64,000 bases of DNA from Physcia stellaris (GCA_018902385.1 JABSSW010000006.1:372001-436000), one strand, 5' to 3'. Shown: positions 11,072-22,882, counted from the stretch's first letter. Numbers and translations: made by a program. The notes: generated from the sequence alone by a model not told the origin.

Positions 11072-13100
11072 TTACCTGAAAATCACCTTCACCTCCCTCT
11101 GGATCCTCGCGGCCTTCTCAAGAAGATCCCTCCGACTCTCCCGCGAAAAGACCACAAACCAAGCGATCCATTGCTGGTCATCTGAAGTCGGCTCCGGCAC
11201 CACGTCCCCTTTCCTGAAATACTCGCGAGATTCGCAAACGCTCTTCACAAGCTTAGGATGATTCTTTTCAAGGTCCTTGTAGACGCCGTCTGACTCGAGA
11301 ACTCCACCTCGATCCGCGGTGATGAACAGCAACTCGTACCAATACTACGGCGCTCCTACGAACGGCTGTGAAAGCGCTGCAGCGCGTTCCGTGTCGCCGA
11401 CGGCAAGAAGAAGATGCAGGGCATGGTAGTCAATTCCATAGGCTCTGAGTATGGTGACTTTCGCCATCTCACCCACAGAACGAGGGTTGACTTCGACCAG
11501 AAAAGCGCTGGGCTGGGCAGAGGCGACGTCTCCGATCACGTCCTCTAAATCCGTGATGCCATCCCTCGGGACGCATCGCTTCCGGGAGTTGTTGACGCGG
11601 GCTTCAACGTGGTACACTCCGGTCCGGAATCCCATGTCGAGTAGGGTTTGATGGAGGGAGGTTTTGAGGATTTCAATCTCCTGGGTGGGGAGTGGACTAG
11701 GGAAGACCACTGCGCTTTCTTGGAATGCTGTTGATTCGGCGCCTCGGTCTCTGTCTCCTGCTTTGGGGAAATCATCTGCGACCTCGGCGAATAACACCTT
11801 GCCGTCGGACAGGACAAAGTTGACATCGACCTCGGGCCCAGCGCAATATTCTTCCACGTTGGAGGAATTGACATCCATGACATGGTTGTATCGCGAGTCG
11901 AAAACGCGACCGAGTACGTTTCTAGCTCGTCCTGATCATGGACCTTTGATACACCCTCCGAGTTGAGACCGCCACTGGGCTTGACCGCCACTAGGAAGTG
12001 GAGCATGCCGTCTACCACTGCTCTGGTGTCCTCACCCACCCTTTTTCACCTGTAGAGCGGGTTCGCCGCTGATTAGTTTTTGCTTGTACTTATCGCGACC
12101 ATTTTCAAGTGCTGTTAAACTTTCGTGGGGAAGGCCAAGCGTACTTTGCTGCTTGAGCTACAATATACATATGCCAATCGAGGTTCGAAGTCAAGCCGGC
12201 TAGCTGGAGATCTTGGTTGCCGAGAGCTTGGACGATTTGGTACGCAAGGCAGTCATCGTTGGTCATTTCTAGCGAAACAAATCGGTCCCTGAGACAAGCG
12301 TTCTCGTGTAGTTCTAGCCAGTGGCCCGATTGGTCCAGAACAATCAACTCGATTCCAAGTACTTTTGCCGCCCTGAGCATTGGCTCGATAGATGCTCTTT
12401 CTCGGGCATCAACAAATGCAAATGTTTTTCTTTAAACAGGCTTACGCAAATTCAAGGGTGCAACAGCCTCTGGTCCAACTCTGCGTCCAACGCGACTAAT
12501 GCAGATAGAGGGCTCGATCTTGGCTCATCATTCATCAAGATTCCTGCGACGGCATGGCCTAGAACCTGCAAGAGCCCTGCCCATTCGATCTGTTCAGGGT
12601 TCACAGAACGTAGATACTGACGAGGCTTGCAGAAACTTTTGATCCTCTCTATTTATTTACAAGCCTCTGTTCAACATCATCCGATCTGGAGATATAGCCG
12701 CCGCTTGCTGGTAGAATCAACTTGATAGCTTTTGGGTTGTGGTTGTTGGAGCTGAGGCAGGTAGAGCCACAATCAAGTAGGAAGTTGAGCGCAGCAAAGG
12801 ACTGGTCGCCTCCTTCGTCTTGGTCATTGTACATTTGTCTTAGGGCTGACAAAGGCCTAGTGGTGGTCTCGGTCGAGCTGTCAACGTTCAGGCTAATGTT
12901 GACACTCAGGAATGGCCTATTGGAGGAGGTGCTTCCACAGAATACCCATAGCGCACTGATGGATGCTCTACGTTTTAGCAACCTGAATAATTACCACAAA
13001 ATCACCTGAGGACATACCCACTCCATCTGTCGTATCAACTGTGAACTTTGTTTTGTGCCCTACCATGACTGGGAACTCGATGATAAAGAGTGATATATGC
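11072..13100 (-). pseudogene. Decayed ATP-grasp ligase gene
   Basis: Minus-strand segments together resemble a fungal ATP-grasp (carnosine-synthase-like) ligase. In order they are an N-terminal half (LPASGGYISRSDDVEQRL near 12.67 kb), a Rossmann-like segment (ARERASIEPMLRAAKVLGI, ~12.4 kb), a segment ending DKYKQKLISGEPALQ (~12.08 kb), a glycine loop (VAVKPSGGLNSEGVSK, ~11.98 kb), and the catalytic core with the Mg-binding FLVEVNPRSVGEM motif (~11.48 kb). A C-terminal domain follows (11072-11344). At least three lesions are visible: a frame change at ~12141-12144, another at ~11911-11920, and an in-frame TAG at 11345-11347 where the flanking residues continue directly (FVGAP*YWYELLFITADRGG). 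Such enzymes join carboxylates to amines, often in natural-product loci. The intact ancestor's substrate is unknown. Confidence 0.75.
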
Positions 13101-14397
13101 TACTATGTACTGATAAATACGAAGGCGAAGACAACTCTCCAGTTGAGGTTTGTTCGACGGAATATGTATATATATTCACTCTTGAGGCATCTAACGCACA
13201 CCTCGTATCTTGCGACGTCCGCCACCTGAGTTCTTGGGGTTGATAAGTGGATCCATCTCTGAGTCTAGATTACTTTGACTCGGATCGGGTCCGCTCGATG
13301 ACGACGGGTAGCATCTTAGTAGGCGGAGAAGTTCGGATATGACCAGTATGAATTTTTTTGACCCCACCCTCTGTACCATTCGGGACGCAACTACTGCCGA
13401 GGTAGAGCGGAGCTCGTCGCCTTCCATATTTGACAAGGGCGAGTCAGGCGAGTGTAAAAGTTGATTAGATCGACTTGCGTGTGGCGTTCTACGAGCTAGA
13501 CGAATCAGGAAAGCTAAAGCCTCGTTCGCCTCATTGCTAGAACAAGAACACTATGTACATAGGTGTGTGGGCAGTTGTTTGTAGCAAGCAGTATGCCCAC
13601 GGGAACCAACGGCCATACTGAAGCTGCCACTATGCCGGAAAAAACTCCCACACCCCAAGACCCAAGCCGCAGATAGAAGTGTCCATAAAAGACGTCGGCG
13701 TCGCCCAAGAGGCATAGAACAAATCAGAGGGGGCGCCGAAAAGATAGTATGTGATCTCAGTCTCAAAACAAAGACACAACGAAAGGTACAGAAACCAGAA
13801 GCTCGCGGGGGAAGGTCGCCTTCATGTAAGCGTGCCAAGCCCCAGCCACTGCCATTTTCCAGATTAGGACCCTCGGACTGACGGCCCGCGCTATACCCGT
13901 ACCTATGGGTTCGATGCAGGTTCCATTAGTGCCGATCAAACAATTTCGTACCACACCACGACGGCGAATATCCACTCCACGTTCGGTGGTTGCAGGAACC
14001 TCTTCAAACTGTCCGTGGGGGGAGCATCTAGACCATTAAAAGTCTAATCTTATGATTGGCGAAGCAGTGGTTGGCATGAGCAGAGACTAAAATCTCGCAA
14101 GCCTCGAAGAGGATGCATCCTCAAGAGCCTAAAGACCCTGTCTATGACGCAATCAGTAAGGAATCTACTATCGTGGAGGTATGACTTGCATGAAGATGGC
14201 AACTCCGGTCTGGCCAGGGGCTGGACATGTGTAAAAAGACGGCGCCGCGGAAAGCAAGTTCGCTCTTTTAGCTCTTGATACTAAAGAGATCTGTACTGCA
14301 CAATTGGCAATGGACATGTCATCTGGAGATCTTGGTCTTGGTACAAATACCTTCGACGTATGTCTCAAACCTCAGCTACTCGTAAGGCGTGTATAGA
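13101..14397. other. Intergenic, no gene seen
   Basis: About 1.3 kb between the ATP-grasp relic and the MFS gene, which are divergent. Chance frames at 13514-13975 (minus) are Arg/Cys-rich and were not accepted. The MFS promoter should be in the right part. Confidence 0.45.
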
Positions 14398-15824
14398 ATG
14401 ACCTCTCCCAATGATATCGAACACTCTTGTGGGGCCGAGGAGCGATGTGGTCGGGATATCTCGTCCCTTGAGAAGCAGAAAGATGAGCGTGCTGCGACCG
14501 GTAGTGGTGAACGTCCAGACTGGGCAATTTTGATGGGGTCGTTCTTCATTGTGTTCAACACTTGGTACGTCTTAAGGCCGTTCATAGCTGCCGAGAATCA
14601 CCGGCTTGCAGAGGACTGAATGATCTCATTCAATCTGCAGGGGAATAATCAACAGCTATGGAGCGTATCAAGAATACTATTCGAAGGCTTTGCTGAGCCA
14701 CGAGTCAGCGTCGTCCATTTCCTGGATTGGTACCATCCAAGGCTGCTTTCTTGATATCGTAGCCGTCTTTATTGGCCCGATATATGACCGCGGGTACTTC
14801 CGTTCTCTCATTTACACTGGTGGCTTTATTATTGTCTTTGGCGTAATGATGTTGAGTTTATGTACTGCATATTGGCAATTGCTCTTATCACAAGCCATCT
14901 GCATCGGGCTTGGTGGTGGGATCGCCTTCCTGCCAAATATCTCCGTCGTCACCGCGAGATTCAACAAGCATCGGGCTACTGCCATTGGCTTTATTAATAG
15001 CGCATCCAGCATTGGTAGGTCACACTTTCCAGCCCTTCACATACAAGCGACTGATGATGAATGAGGTGGTATCGTCTACCCCATTATGTTTCGCGAGCTC
15101 CAATCCAAGGTAGGCTTCGGCTGGGCAACGCGTATTATGGGCTTCATAGCTCTTGGGACCTTTGCTGTGTCGTTCGCTGCTTTCGGGTGTTATAAAGTCG
15201 AAAGTAAAAAGCCCCGCGCTCTTGTCGACACGCAGGCTTTGCGTGAGCCTGCTTTCATGACCTACATCGTGGCCTTGTCAGTCATCTACGCTGGATTCTT
15301 CGTTCCATACTTCTACATTCCTACTTACGCAACCCAACATCTTAACACCTCTTCCGATCTGGCCTTCTACCTTCTTGCGATTACTAACGCTGGTGGCTTT
15401 ATCGGGCGACTGTTACCTGGTGTGATACCAAAGATTCTGGCGAGACCGGAGGTAATGCTTTTAGCGACTGCTGGAGGAGGACTTTTGGTCTTGGCGTGGA
15501 TCGCTGTTCGTGACATAAGAGGTTTGGTAGTATTCTGCCTGCTATACGGGATCGTCTCGGGCGCTATCCTCACAATGACCATGGTCATGGTTCCGGCTCT
15601 CGCTCCACATGGAGCTGTGCATGAGACCATAGGTACTCGTCTTGGTATGAGCTACTTTGGTCAGGGCATTGGGATTCGGTAGTCCCATAGCAGGGGTGGC
15701 TTCGAATACCATGCAAGGAGACTTCAAGGGAGCACAGATATTTAGCGGGTTGATGCTTCTCGGAGGAGCGACAATCTTGATATACCCATGGATGGTTGTC
15801 AGGAGAAAAGAGTTCGAACAGTAA
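14398..15824 (+). pseudogene. MFS transporter (monocarboxylate-porter-like) with one frameshift
   Basis: Exons 14398-14564, 14641-15014 and 15066 onward encode a typical 12-helix MFS protein of the MCT-like fungal group. It has a charged N-terminal tail, DWAILMGSFFIVFNTWGI at helix 1, GTIQGCFLDI, a YDRGYFRSL loop after helix 2, GLGGGIAFLPN and a SIGGIVYPIMF helix. The frame runs to an in-frame TAG at 15680-15682. One base off, the expected C-terminus continues (GSPIAGVASNTMQGDFKG to VVRRKEFEQ) and stops at 15824. The break falls between GQGIGI and GSPIAG, where relatives have two more residues, so a small indel is likely; no GT-AG intron of workable length explains it. A sequencing error would give the same picture. 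Expected role: plasma-membrane export or uptake of a small organic acid or metabolite. Confidence 0.85.
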
Positions 15825-16311
15825 TTGGCGGTTGATCTAACCAATCAGTCTACCTTAGACTAGAGATGTTTCAATGCTCAGGCATTGAGTCCCCAGCTGC
15901 AGAGTCACAGTCATCTATACATCAAGCCGTCGATATTGGTAGTGAGCTTGAAATGATGTGAACGCCTGTCGGCATTGCTTTGATGAAATTGAAATCTGCG
16001 ACTGACGAATTCTGACAGTCTCGTGGCGATGACGCCGAAACGGCACAGACGTGGGCACTGGGAACGGCGCTGTCAAACAGTTGAGGCTCCCGCGTGACAA
16101 ACCTAGCATCCCTTGGTTTGTAGAAAATAGGGTTCTTAGCAATACGCAGGGGCGGTATAATAGAGCACTAATAGGCCATGTAATCTGGATCTGATCGAAT
16201 GGTTCTGGGGTGCAGAATCTTGTCTATCTGCAGGTGTGCTACGGGCGGATTTCTAGTAGGCTATTGCCAAGCATTTAAGGTCCGTCACGTGACGCCTCGC
16301 TTATTGACCAA
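15825..16311. other. Intergenic, no gene seen
   Basis: Downstream of the MFS gene. No frame or repeat was recognised. Confidence 0.4.
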
Positions 16312-16575
16312 TTACCGTTTCGAGGCCAGCGCTAAACCCAGCACTAAGTGCCTAGCGTAAGGGTTGGTCGGTCTGAAAAATGAGAAATTGTGATAGAGGG
16401 ATTCAGGGTTGAGCTCGGCACGAGTAAAGTCCGAGACTGTCGCGAACACAATGTCTTCAAGACATGGGCTTTCTACGATGCCAAGATGAAGAAATAATTC
16501 CCTGCAGACTAAATGCTGGTCGCAAGATTTGCGAGAGTACCTGTCAACTATACTGTAGTTTTCTCGACTAGCCAT
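16312..16575 (-). CDS. Small ORF of 87 residues, uncertain
   Basis: An ATG-initiated minus-strand frame (MASRENYSIVDRYSRKS...) ends at a stop at 16312. Its composition is protein-like (GRELF-type LGIVESPCLEDIVFATVSDF, then SFFRPTNPYARHL), with no low-complexity bias. I do not recognise it. It could be a remnant exon of a larger gene, since no partner exon was found nearby. Confidence 0.3.
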   Translation of the reverse strand: MASRENYSIVDRYSRKSCDQHLVCRELFLHLGIVESPCLEDIVFATVSDFTRAELNPESLYHNFSFFRPTNPYARHLVLGLALASKR

Positions 16576-16799
16576 TGCTGCCGGCGACACTGATAGATAC
16601 GAATTAAAAAACGAAACAAGATCATCGCATTCGCAAAATTTGATGGCAGGCTCTGAACGGGAGAAGAATTAGGCACGATCTCCGCGATGGATCATACGCA
16701 AGTCAAGTCTTCCTAGTGGTTGGTCTTGGCCATGCCTGAAGCCCCAAGATCTCCTGCGAAACGAGGCAAGTAGAAATGCTACATGAGTTATGATCCGAC

Positions 16800-16986
16800 C
16801 GTTGTAGGATGAAATTTCAGTGATTTCTTAATCGTATTATAAAGACTTTCGTCAGATTTATTGAAGTATTTTCTCTAAGTCGAAACTCCGATGATTACAT
16901 CAAAAAATTAGAGATTCGACGCTTAGCACGCTTTGTAAAGGGAAACTCCTTGTAACTCGACTCTCTGTAACGAGAATTTACTGTAG
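16800..16986 (-). repeat. Possible pogo-like transposon end
   Basis: Read on the minus strand from 16986, the sequence begins CTACAGTAAATTCTCGTTAC and continues with GAGTCGAGTTACAAGGAG, an arrangement like the TIRs of pogo/Fot1-type elements. The matching opposite end was not found, so this would be a truncated remnant. Confidence 0.3.
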
Positions 16987-17344
16987 TGCTTCTAAAGGCT
17001 GATCCATTAGCTGATCAGCCATGAAAAGAATGGAAAACAGTTTTGCTCGAGCAAGTGACCTTTCCACGGGTTTGAGGAAGAGCACGACGAGCACCTTGAA
17101 CATATGAGTAATGCGGAAATGCAAGCTATCAGAGACGAACATGCGAGACTCATAGGCTGATAGCGACAGCGAGATTGCGAGTTTTGAGTGAGTGGAACAG
17201 AATCTAGCGAGCGGAGTTGATAATAATAGAAAAAGCAGGTTTTCTTCATAAGCTATCGACGTATCTCCATCGAAAATGCTTTCTCATTCATGATCAGATC
17301 CAGAGTGCTCGGAAGGCTATCAAGTACCCGTCTCACCAGCTACA

Positions 17345-18306
17345 TCATCCATTCACGACAGTCACCTGGCTCGCACACTGCCCTTTGCCACCCACGTCTC
17401 CTGGATATCTAGCCTTATCCACATAAATCGTTCCCGGCTTCAAGCCATCGTGCGCGCAAGGCGGCTTCATGTAATCATTGAAGGGGGGACCCTCTAGAAC
17501 ACTCGTACAATTTCCATCGCCTAGCCAAGCCCAAGCGACGCAGCTAGCAAACGGACCCTCCCCCCCAGAATTGCAGATGATGCAGCAGTCGTAGGCGCTG
17601 GTGCTCAAGGAGAAATTATAAGCGTCGGGAAATTGACCTGTCACGAGGTGGGCGCCCGGGTATATGGTGCCAGTAGCACACGTGCCGGTCGCGGTAACGG
17701 TTTTCGTTGTTGTGGTGTCCGAGTACTATATAAGAGGTTAGGTTGATTGCGGCAAAGGTCTACTTACACACGTTGGAAAAAGTAAAGTTGGGGGGCAGAA
17801 GAAGCCAGAATACTTGAGAATGAATGGAGTTGATACGCTTGGGTGAGCTTACAACTGTGCTATAACTGGCCGTGATGGTTTCCGTAGACTTCGGTACAGA
17901 GAGGCAAGAGCACGCGCTCGAGACTTTGGAGGACGGGTATTGGCTGACATAGGTAGGAAGAGGGTCCGGAAAGTTGGGAATCACTGTGCTGGTGGCGGTG
18001 ATGGTCTCCGTAGACCTATCATTGTCAGAGGTATCTGTATGATACGGAGAGCTTTAAGGGGTCTCACGTTGTGGCTGTCACACCAGCGACACTCTTGAAC
18101 ACTGTGAACACGGGGATGTGGATGTAGCTAGAGCAGAACGGGCTGGCAGAGGCGCTGTTTGCTTTGAGAGCTCGGAGTACGTTGTCACTATTGCAAACTG
18201 CCCGGTCGACAAGGGCAATCTTGGAGTCTCTACCTCGGATCAGAGAGTTATCGCTCGCCAGAGCAGCAGGTATGAATGTGAGAAGAAACAGAAGAAGTGC
18301 ATGCAT
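17345..18306 (-). CDS. Secreted Thr/Ser-rich protein with cysteine-rich C-terminal domain
   Basis: Three exons on the minus strand (18306-18068, 18015-17853, 17725-17345) give 260 residues. MHALLLFLLTFIPAALA is a clear signal peptide. The middle carries two copies of a STETITA[T/S]xST segment and a Cys pair (ACSC), typical of O-glycosylated linkers. The C-terminal ~125 residues are cysteine-rich (TGTCATGTIYPG, AYDCCIICNSGG, CVAWAWLGDGNC, PPCAHDG, GQCASQ), with spacing like the Cys-rich domains at the end of many fungal wall-associated proteins. The 127-bp second intron is longer than the others and could hide a microexon. Expected location: secreted or cell wall. Function unknown. No GPI signal was seen at the end. 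Confidence 0.78.
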
Positions 18307-19336
18307 GTTCACTATCACTGGAAGGTGATTCTAGAGGAATTGAATTAAGAGCAATTATTGTTAGAAGGTAGCAGAGGACACTGGACTTTCGCCTGCTTTT
18401 GTAGTATGGGCTGACTCCATGCGCTTCCCTGTAGGGTCGAAAAAGCCTCTTATAATACGACGAATGAGAAGCTACGATAGCCGAATGGCTGCCGCCACAA
18501 AAAGATAGGCAGGGCAAGGAGAACTGAAATTGAACCAGCTGACATCATGCCACGGTGGCTTATCATCAACCAGCGGATGCTTGTAAGTCCTAATAGGAGC
18601 TGTAATTGCAGAAAATCTTGAATACGAAAAAGGGAAGAAATAATGCAAAGATCAAGAAAGAGACAGCGAAAGCCAGAAGCAAAACAGATAATACATTGCA
18701 GCTGAAATAGAATATTGGACTGCTCGAGTATCCGCAGCAAGTTAGCAGACTGCATCAATCAACGCGGTCATAGGCGATTACCTAAGTCGCTCAGATGTGG
18801 AGCAGATCAATTGCAAGCAGACTGCAACAGCAAGAACGTACATCTCGAATAGCTTTGGAATGCTACCGGAATTATCGGCGCGTGTATATGTGCTGCACGG
18901 ATGACCGCAAACAGCAAACTCAGCTGGAAAGTCATGCATTGGTTCTAGTATTAGCTGTGGGAATGCATAATGCAGAACGACTATGTTGCCAGTCAATATT
19001 ATGTCTTGGCTGACCACGAGGAATTAACGATCCCAATCCTCACAGCATGTAATGATCTTAGCCAGAGCCGTTAATTGACCATGAATCATCGATTGGAAAA
19101 ATACTTTTAAATCTTAGACATACTTCGAAGCATCTGGAAGTCTTCGCAAAACCGAGAAACTTCCGTACAATCAAAATCAATGATCCGAGCAATTCAACAA
19201 TATCAGCCTCAAATACATTCCTTTTTTTTGCGTATAAGTTTTCCCAGAACCGTGTAAGTGAAAGTCGAATTGGTAGACGGTAGCTGTCGTTACTGGCTAA
19301 AAGTCTTCCACAGGAATGCCTTCCTCAATCGTAGGA
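18307..19336. other. Intergenic, no gene accepted
   Basis: About 1 kb. Two minus-strand frames (18450-18758 and 18778-19017) are hydrophobic and cysteine-bearing but lack a usable ATG or joinable splice sites. They could be degenerate exons or chance. Confidence 0.4.
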
Positions 19337-20109
19337 TCAGTCTCGATCGGGTTTCGCCGCTGCCTTGAAGAAAGCGAAAGTCTGGAGAAAAGTTATGATC
19401 GCAAAGCATACCAAGCCGACCCAGAAGTTCAATGCTCCATTCCAGGCTAGAACACCACGATACACGCAATGGACCCCGAACGCTGGAAAATAGCCAAGTA
19501 CAAATCCATTGTTAACCCATGCAATCCAGTGTGGGCAAAGCGGGTCAGGACGGCGATCCGAGAGAATCCCGTAAGATATCAGCAGCTCTTGTGCTGCGAA
19601 CGGCGGGAACACAAGAAAGATAGAAAACCACGCTGTGTCACTCATAAGCTGTGTCACTTCCGGGTTTCTGTCCAGTCGGTAGATGGTCGACGCAAACAGA
19701 ACGGCTGGGATCATGAGGCACATGCCTCCGATGATACCGTTACCAAGCTGTGCCCACACCACTGTGGGATTGATCCCGGGTATTCGAGCCAACTGGCGGC
19801 TGATGCCTGCAGTGTACATTGCCCAGAAACTGCCCAGTGTAACTATGAGTGCGATACTTCCTCTCATTCCGGCTTCGTTCTCGCGGTAATGGGTGACGAG
19901 TGCCTCTGGTGTGAGCGACGGGCTGATAGGAGGCAGCTGAGAAGATGCTGGGAAGAAGATAAAGCCCAGCAGCCCTCCGAGTACTCCCCAAGGACCGCAA
20001 ATCTGTTGAAGCCAGCTTCGGACATTTGATAGCGAGATGAGATAGCAGTCATTGCTCCCTCTTTTCCGTATCCCTGATCTAATACTGGTGATTGCCAGTC
20101 ACTTGCCAT
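19337..20109 (-). CDS. Small multi-pass membrane protein of unknown function
   Basis: Two exons (20109-20086 and 20002-19337) give 229 residues. The 8-residue first exon MASDWQSP joins to ICGPWGVLGGLLGFIFFP through an 83-bp GT-AG intron, the only join found that links an ATG to the long open frame. Then come SQLPPISPSLTPEALVTHYR, a GMRGSIALIVTLGSFWAMY helix, and helices around residues 90-115, 135-155, 165-190 and 195-220. The lumenal proline segment followed by HYRENE and then five or so helices matches a family of uncharacterised membrane proteins found in fungi and actinobacteria, as I recall it. No catalytic motif is evident. Confidence 0.8.
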
Positions 20110-21479
20110 GGTAAGTTGTCACAAGGCGATCGTCCCAATTTGATGCTTTCGACGGTCACAAAATGTGTTAGTTCGCGGAATCGCAGTTTGTTGAACCAGA
20201 GCAGGCTGTTTCAATTGGCAATGAACCTCTTCCTATTCACGTCTAACACGGCGAAGGACTTTCGAAAAAGCTTGCACCGTTCAATGTAAAGCTTCCCTCA
20301 ACTGAGCGAGGGGGCTCGGAGGAGAAGAATAAAGAAGTGGAGGTCGGGGCGAGCGAGCGTTTTCAGTAATGATCTCCCGCATGCACAAGATCGGCATTGA
20401 CGAGCTTTAGCGCAGCTGTAGCATGTGCTTCCCGCCCATTCAGCAACTGTCGTCTTCGTGTTCTTGCAGTATGGATTTTTTTCGGTATTTACGGGAGTTG
20501 ATTCAGCGCAGTGCATTTTGGACAGTGTGTTCTTGTCGTTTGGTCCCTCACGGCCGAATTTCATCTGGTCGCTTGTCGTGATCACATTCGCCATGCGATA
20601 ACGATGTATGTTGACATGATAGCTTGTAAAACCCAAATTGAGCGAGGAGACTGCTCGGTGTGAAGGGACTCGATCATCTAGATGACGGTCGAAGGTAGAC
20701 CGTTTCGATCCGGCGTGTCATTCGGGCACCTATCCTAGTATATCTAAATGGTCTTTAGCTCCATATCGACGACAAGCGGCTAGAAGAGTTAATTTACGGC
20801 CCATCCAATTGCTGGTCGCCTGCCATATGCAAGCCATCGAACAATCCTCCTATCGTTGCTAGCCTTGGGCTGGGCGAGAACAACCATGCTAACCTTTTTA
20901 AGCAGTATGATATCTTCGGCTAATCCACCCAATCACTGATCAGTAGATATATGCAAGCCATCGACCAATACTATTATCGTGAGGAGCTTCGGACTGAGCG
21001 AACATGACTGATAAGAGTATTGAAACGCCAACGGGCGGTTGAGATATGAGTCATCCTTCAGCTGCTTGATATTGTAACCTTGATGGAATCAATAATTTGA
21101 CTCGACCCCGCATACATTTTGAGCCTGTATGCTCCAACAGCACCTGCGCCTCCTCTTCGGAGTCGAGTCCCTTGTATCCCACAAAGAGTAGGACAAAAAG
21201 CCCTCGTTATCTATAACCGCACCTGTTCTGACAGTTCTGGCGGATAGAACGGTTAGTTGTTGGTCGAGATGTGCCTTCAATTCTCAGTCGTCTCTTCTCC
21301 ACTGGCTTGGGGTGTAATGAACCGTGCTTTGCGTGTATTGCTAGCAGGTACTTCGAGGTCTGAGTATCTGCTATACGTCGCAATCTACATACGGCCTGGC
21401 CATAGCGTTGGAAGGTATTCCTTATTGTAGCGTGGGTTGCGTTTCCAGCAATTCGGCCTTTGATTGAAGAGCTCCCTCC
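20110..21479. other. Intergenic, no gene seen
   Basis: About 1.4 kb. Two related short segments, around 20815-20850 and 20930-20975 (both with ATGCAAGCCATCGA), suggest a small direct duplication. No coding frame was accepted. Confidence 0.4.
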
Positions 21480-22010
21480 GGAGCGAATAAGTTGTTGATC
21501 GTCTACATACTTTCGTTAGGCTGTGGAGCAGATCGGCTCGAAATTATTTCCAGAGTTCCCATTTCATATGGCGATCTCATTGGTCCAATGCCTATGTAAT
21601 CTGGCCGTAGTAAATCCAGAAGGTATGCCATTCGAGTGAGAAAGACGATAGATGGCTGAGGTTGCATTCTGCGGGTATACACCAATACAAAGAGCCCAGA
21701 TTCGAGCTTTTCGATTCTGACTAAGCTCTATCGGAGAATTAGGTCGATTAATTCGTGAAACAGCTGATGTTTCCAGCAAACATTCCTCCTTGACCAGACG
21801 TGCTTTCTGAACGGAAGTCCTTCTTGACTGACTCTTCATTCTTTTCATTGACTGATTGGTTTTACCTCTTGGTCAATGAGTACACTTTCTCGAAGCTGTA
21901 TCACTTGATTTAGTCAATGCAGCAGACTCACTAGAGTTACATCGTTGTAGCAGGCTGATTAGAGGATACGATCGTTGTCGAAGTCTCACTAGAGGTGTGT
22001 TCTTAGGAGA
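21480..22010 (-). mobile_element. Internal fragment of the zinc-finger LTR element family
   Basis: Read on the minus strand, this matches other retroelement segments in the window. Around 21660-21720 it resembles 56700-56900 (both have GTGTATxCCCGCAGAA, then a GGCATACCTT... segment). Around 21830-21930 it resembles 50760-50830 (shared ACAGCTTCGAGxAAGTGTAC and CAATGAAAAGxATGAAG). Around 21920-22000 there are about three degenerate copies of the 28-bp unit that forms the clean array at 50589-50752. No LTR was found beside it. Confidence 0.6.
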
Positions 22011-22344
22011 TCTTGATGTGTTCTTAGTACAATCTTGAGATAATTTGCAGACTGTTTCAAAACTACAAAAATCAACAAAGATACACTTTGAAACTTCCTC
22101 TCTGATATAGATAAACGTCATGAAATGTACAGTTCCCTACCACAGCAGTTGGTTTGTCTCTCTAGCGGCTCAAGAAATAAATCCGTGCTTGACAGGGATT
22201 TAATTTTGGTGAAGCTAACTCCTTGAAGTTAGATGACCCTAATCCACGCTAACCACCCGCTGTGGTAGGTGACTATCATTGCATTACTTTGAAATCTCGT
22301 TGTGCTTGTAAGATACATGCAGGAAATGAAGCACGAAAGATGCG

Positions 22345-22882
22345 CAGATTACCCGCAAGACTTCTGCTTTCAGCCCAGGTACCTTGCTGATTCGGCTTGG
22401 AAGATGTAATGAGCCAGTGTGCTCTGGTCGCGAAAATGATATCTTGCGTAGATTGCCGCTGCTATAGCCATCACCATATTCCGCTCGAAGCCTCCATCCG
22501 CATCGGGCTTGAACAGGCCCGCGTCGCCTGCTTTCTGGAATGATGTCGGAGGGTTTGGCACGATGTAGTGAACCTCAACAGCTTCACCCTTATCTCTTCT
22601 GCCTAAGCGCACGTTCTCATGGTGTGACAATAATTAGGTTGCGTACAGAAACGGGTTGACAGAGGGCATTGACGTGGCGGCGAGCTTGTCCGGATGCATA
22701 TCAAGCTTTATCGCTTGCCTCGAAGGCTTTGTGTCCAGACTTTGTGGTCCAAGGATCTTGACATTGGGTACAGCTGCACGATATTTGCGTAAACTGTGGC
22801 CTAGACGAACCAAGGCGTGGCTTAGTTTAAGTTTTCTTGAGACTCTTTGGCGACGCTCTATGGTGCGGTTTGTTTTGCCCAT
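22345..22882 (-). pseudogene. Gene family A, copy 1 (broken)
   Basis: An ATG at 22882 opens MGKTNRTIERRQRVSRKLKL and runs to VNPFLYAT, then an in-frame TAA (22636-22634), after which the same frame continues LLSHHENVRLGRRDKGEAV and AGDAGLFKPD, then IAAAIYARYHFRDQSTLAHY. This parallels copy 4, which has NPFLFARAISNHEGRV, LLKAGDVGIFG and LAATLYCRYHWLDKSTLANK. A frame change follows near 22385 (PGLKAEVLRVI matches PGLEAELLTRI in copy 4), and resemblance is lost near 22345. The C-terminal half present in the other copies is missing. Family function unknown. A CAA-to-TAA change is the simplest explanation of the stop and is what RIP produces. Confidence 0.7.

Noticed and set aside
10812-11072. Hydrophobic 86-codon frame after the ATP-grasp relic
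   Set aside because: No family resemblance, and it directly follows a stop that fits the ligase C-terminus; probably chance.
13514-13975. Overlapping minus-strand frames of 64-95 codons
   Set aside because: Arg/Cys/Ser-rich without splice partners or recognisable motifs; treated as chance.
19469-20029. 186-codon plus-strand frame
   Set aside because: Antisense shadow of the membrane protein gene 19337-20109, which has clear helices and splice sites.
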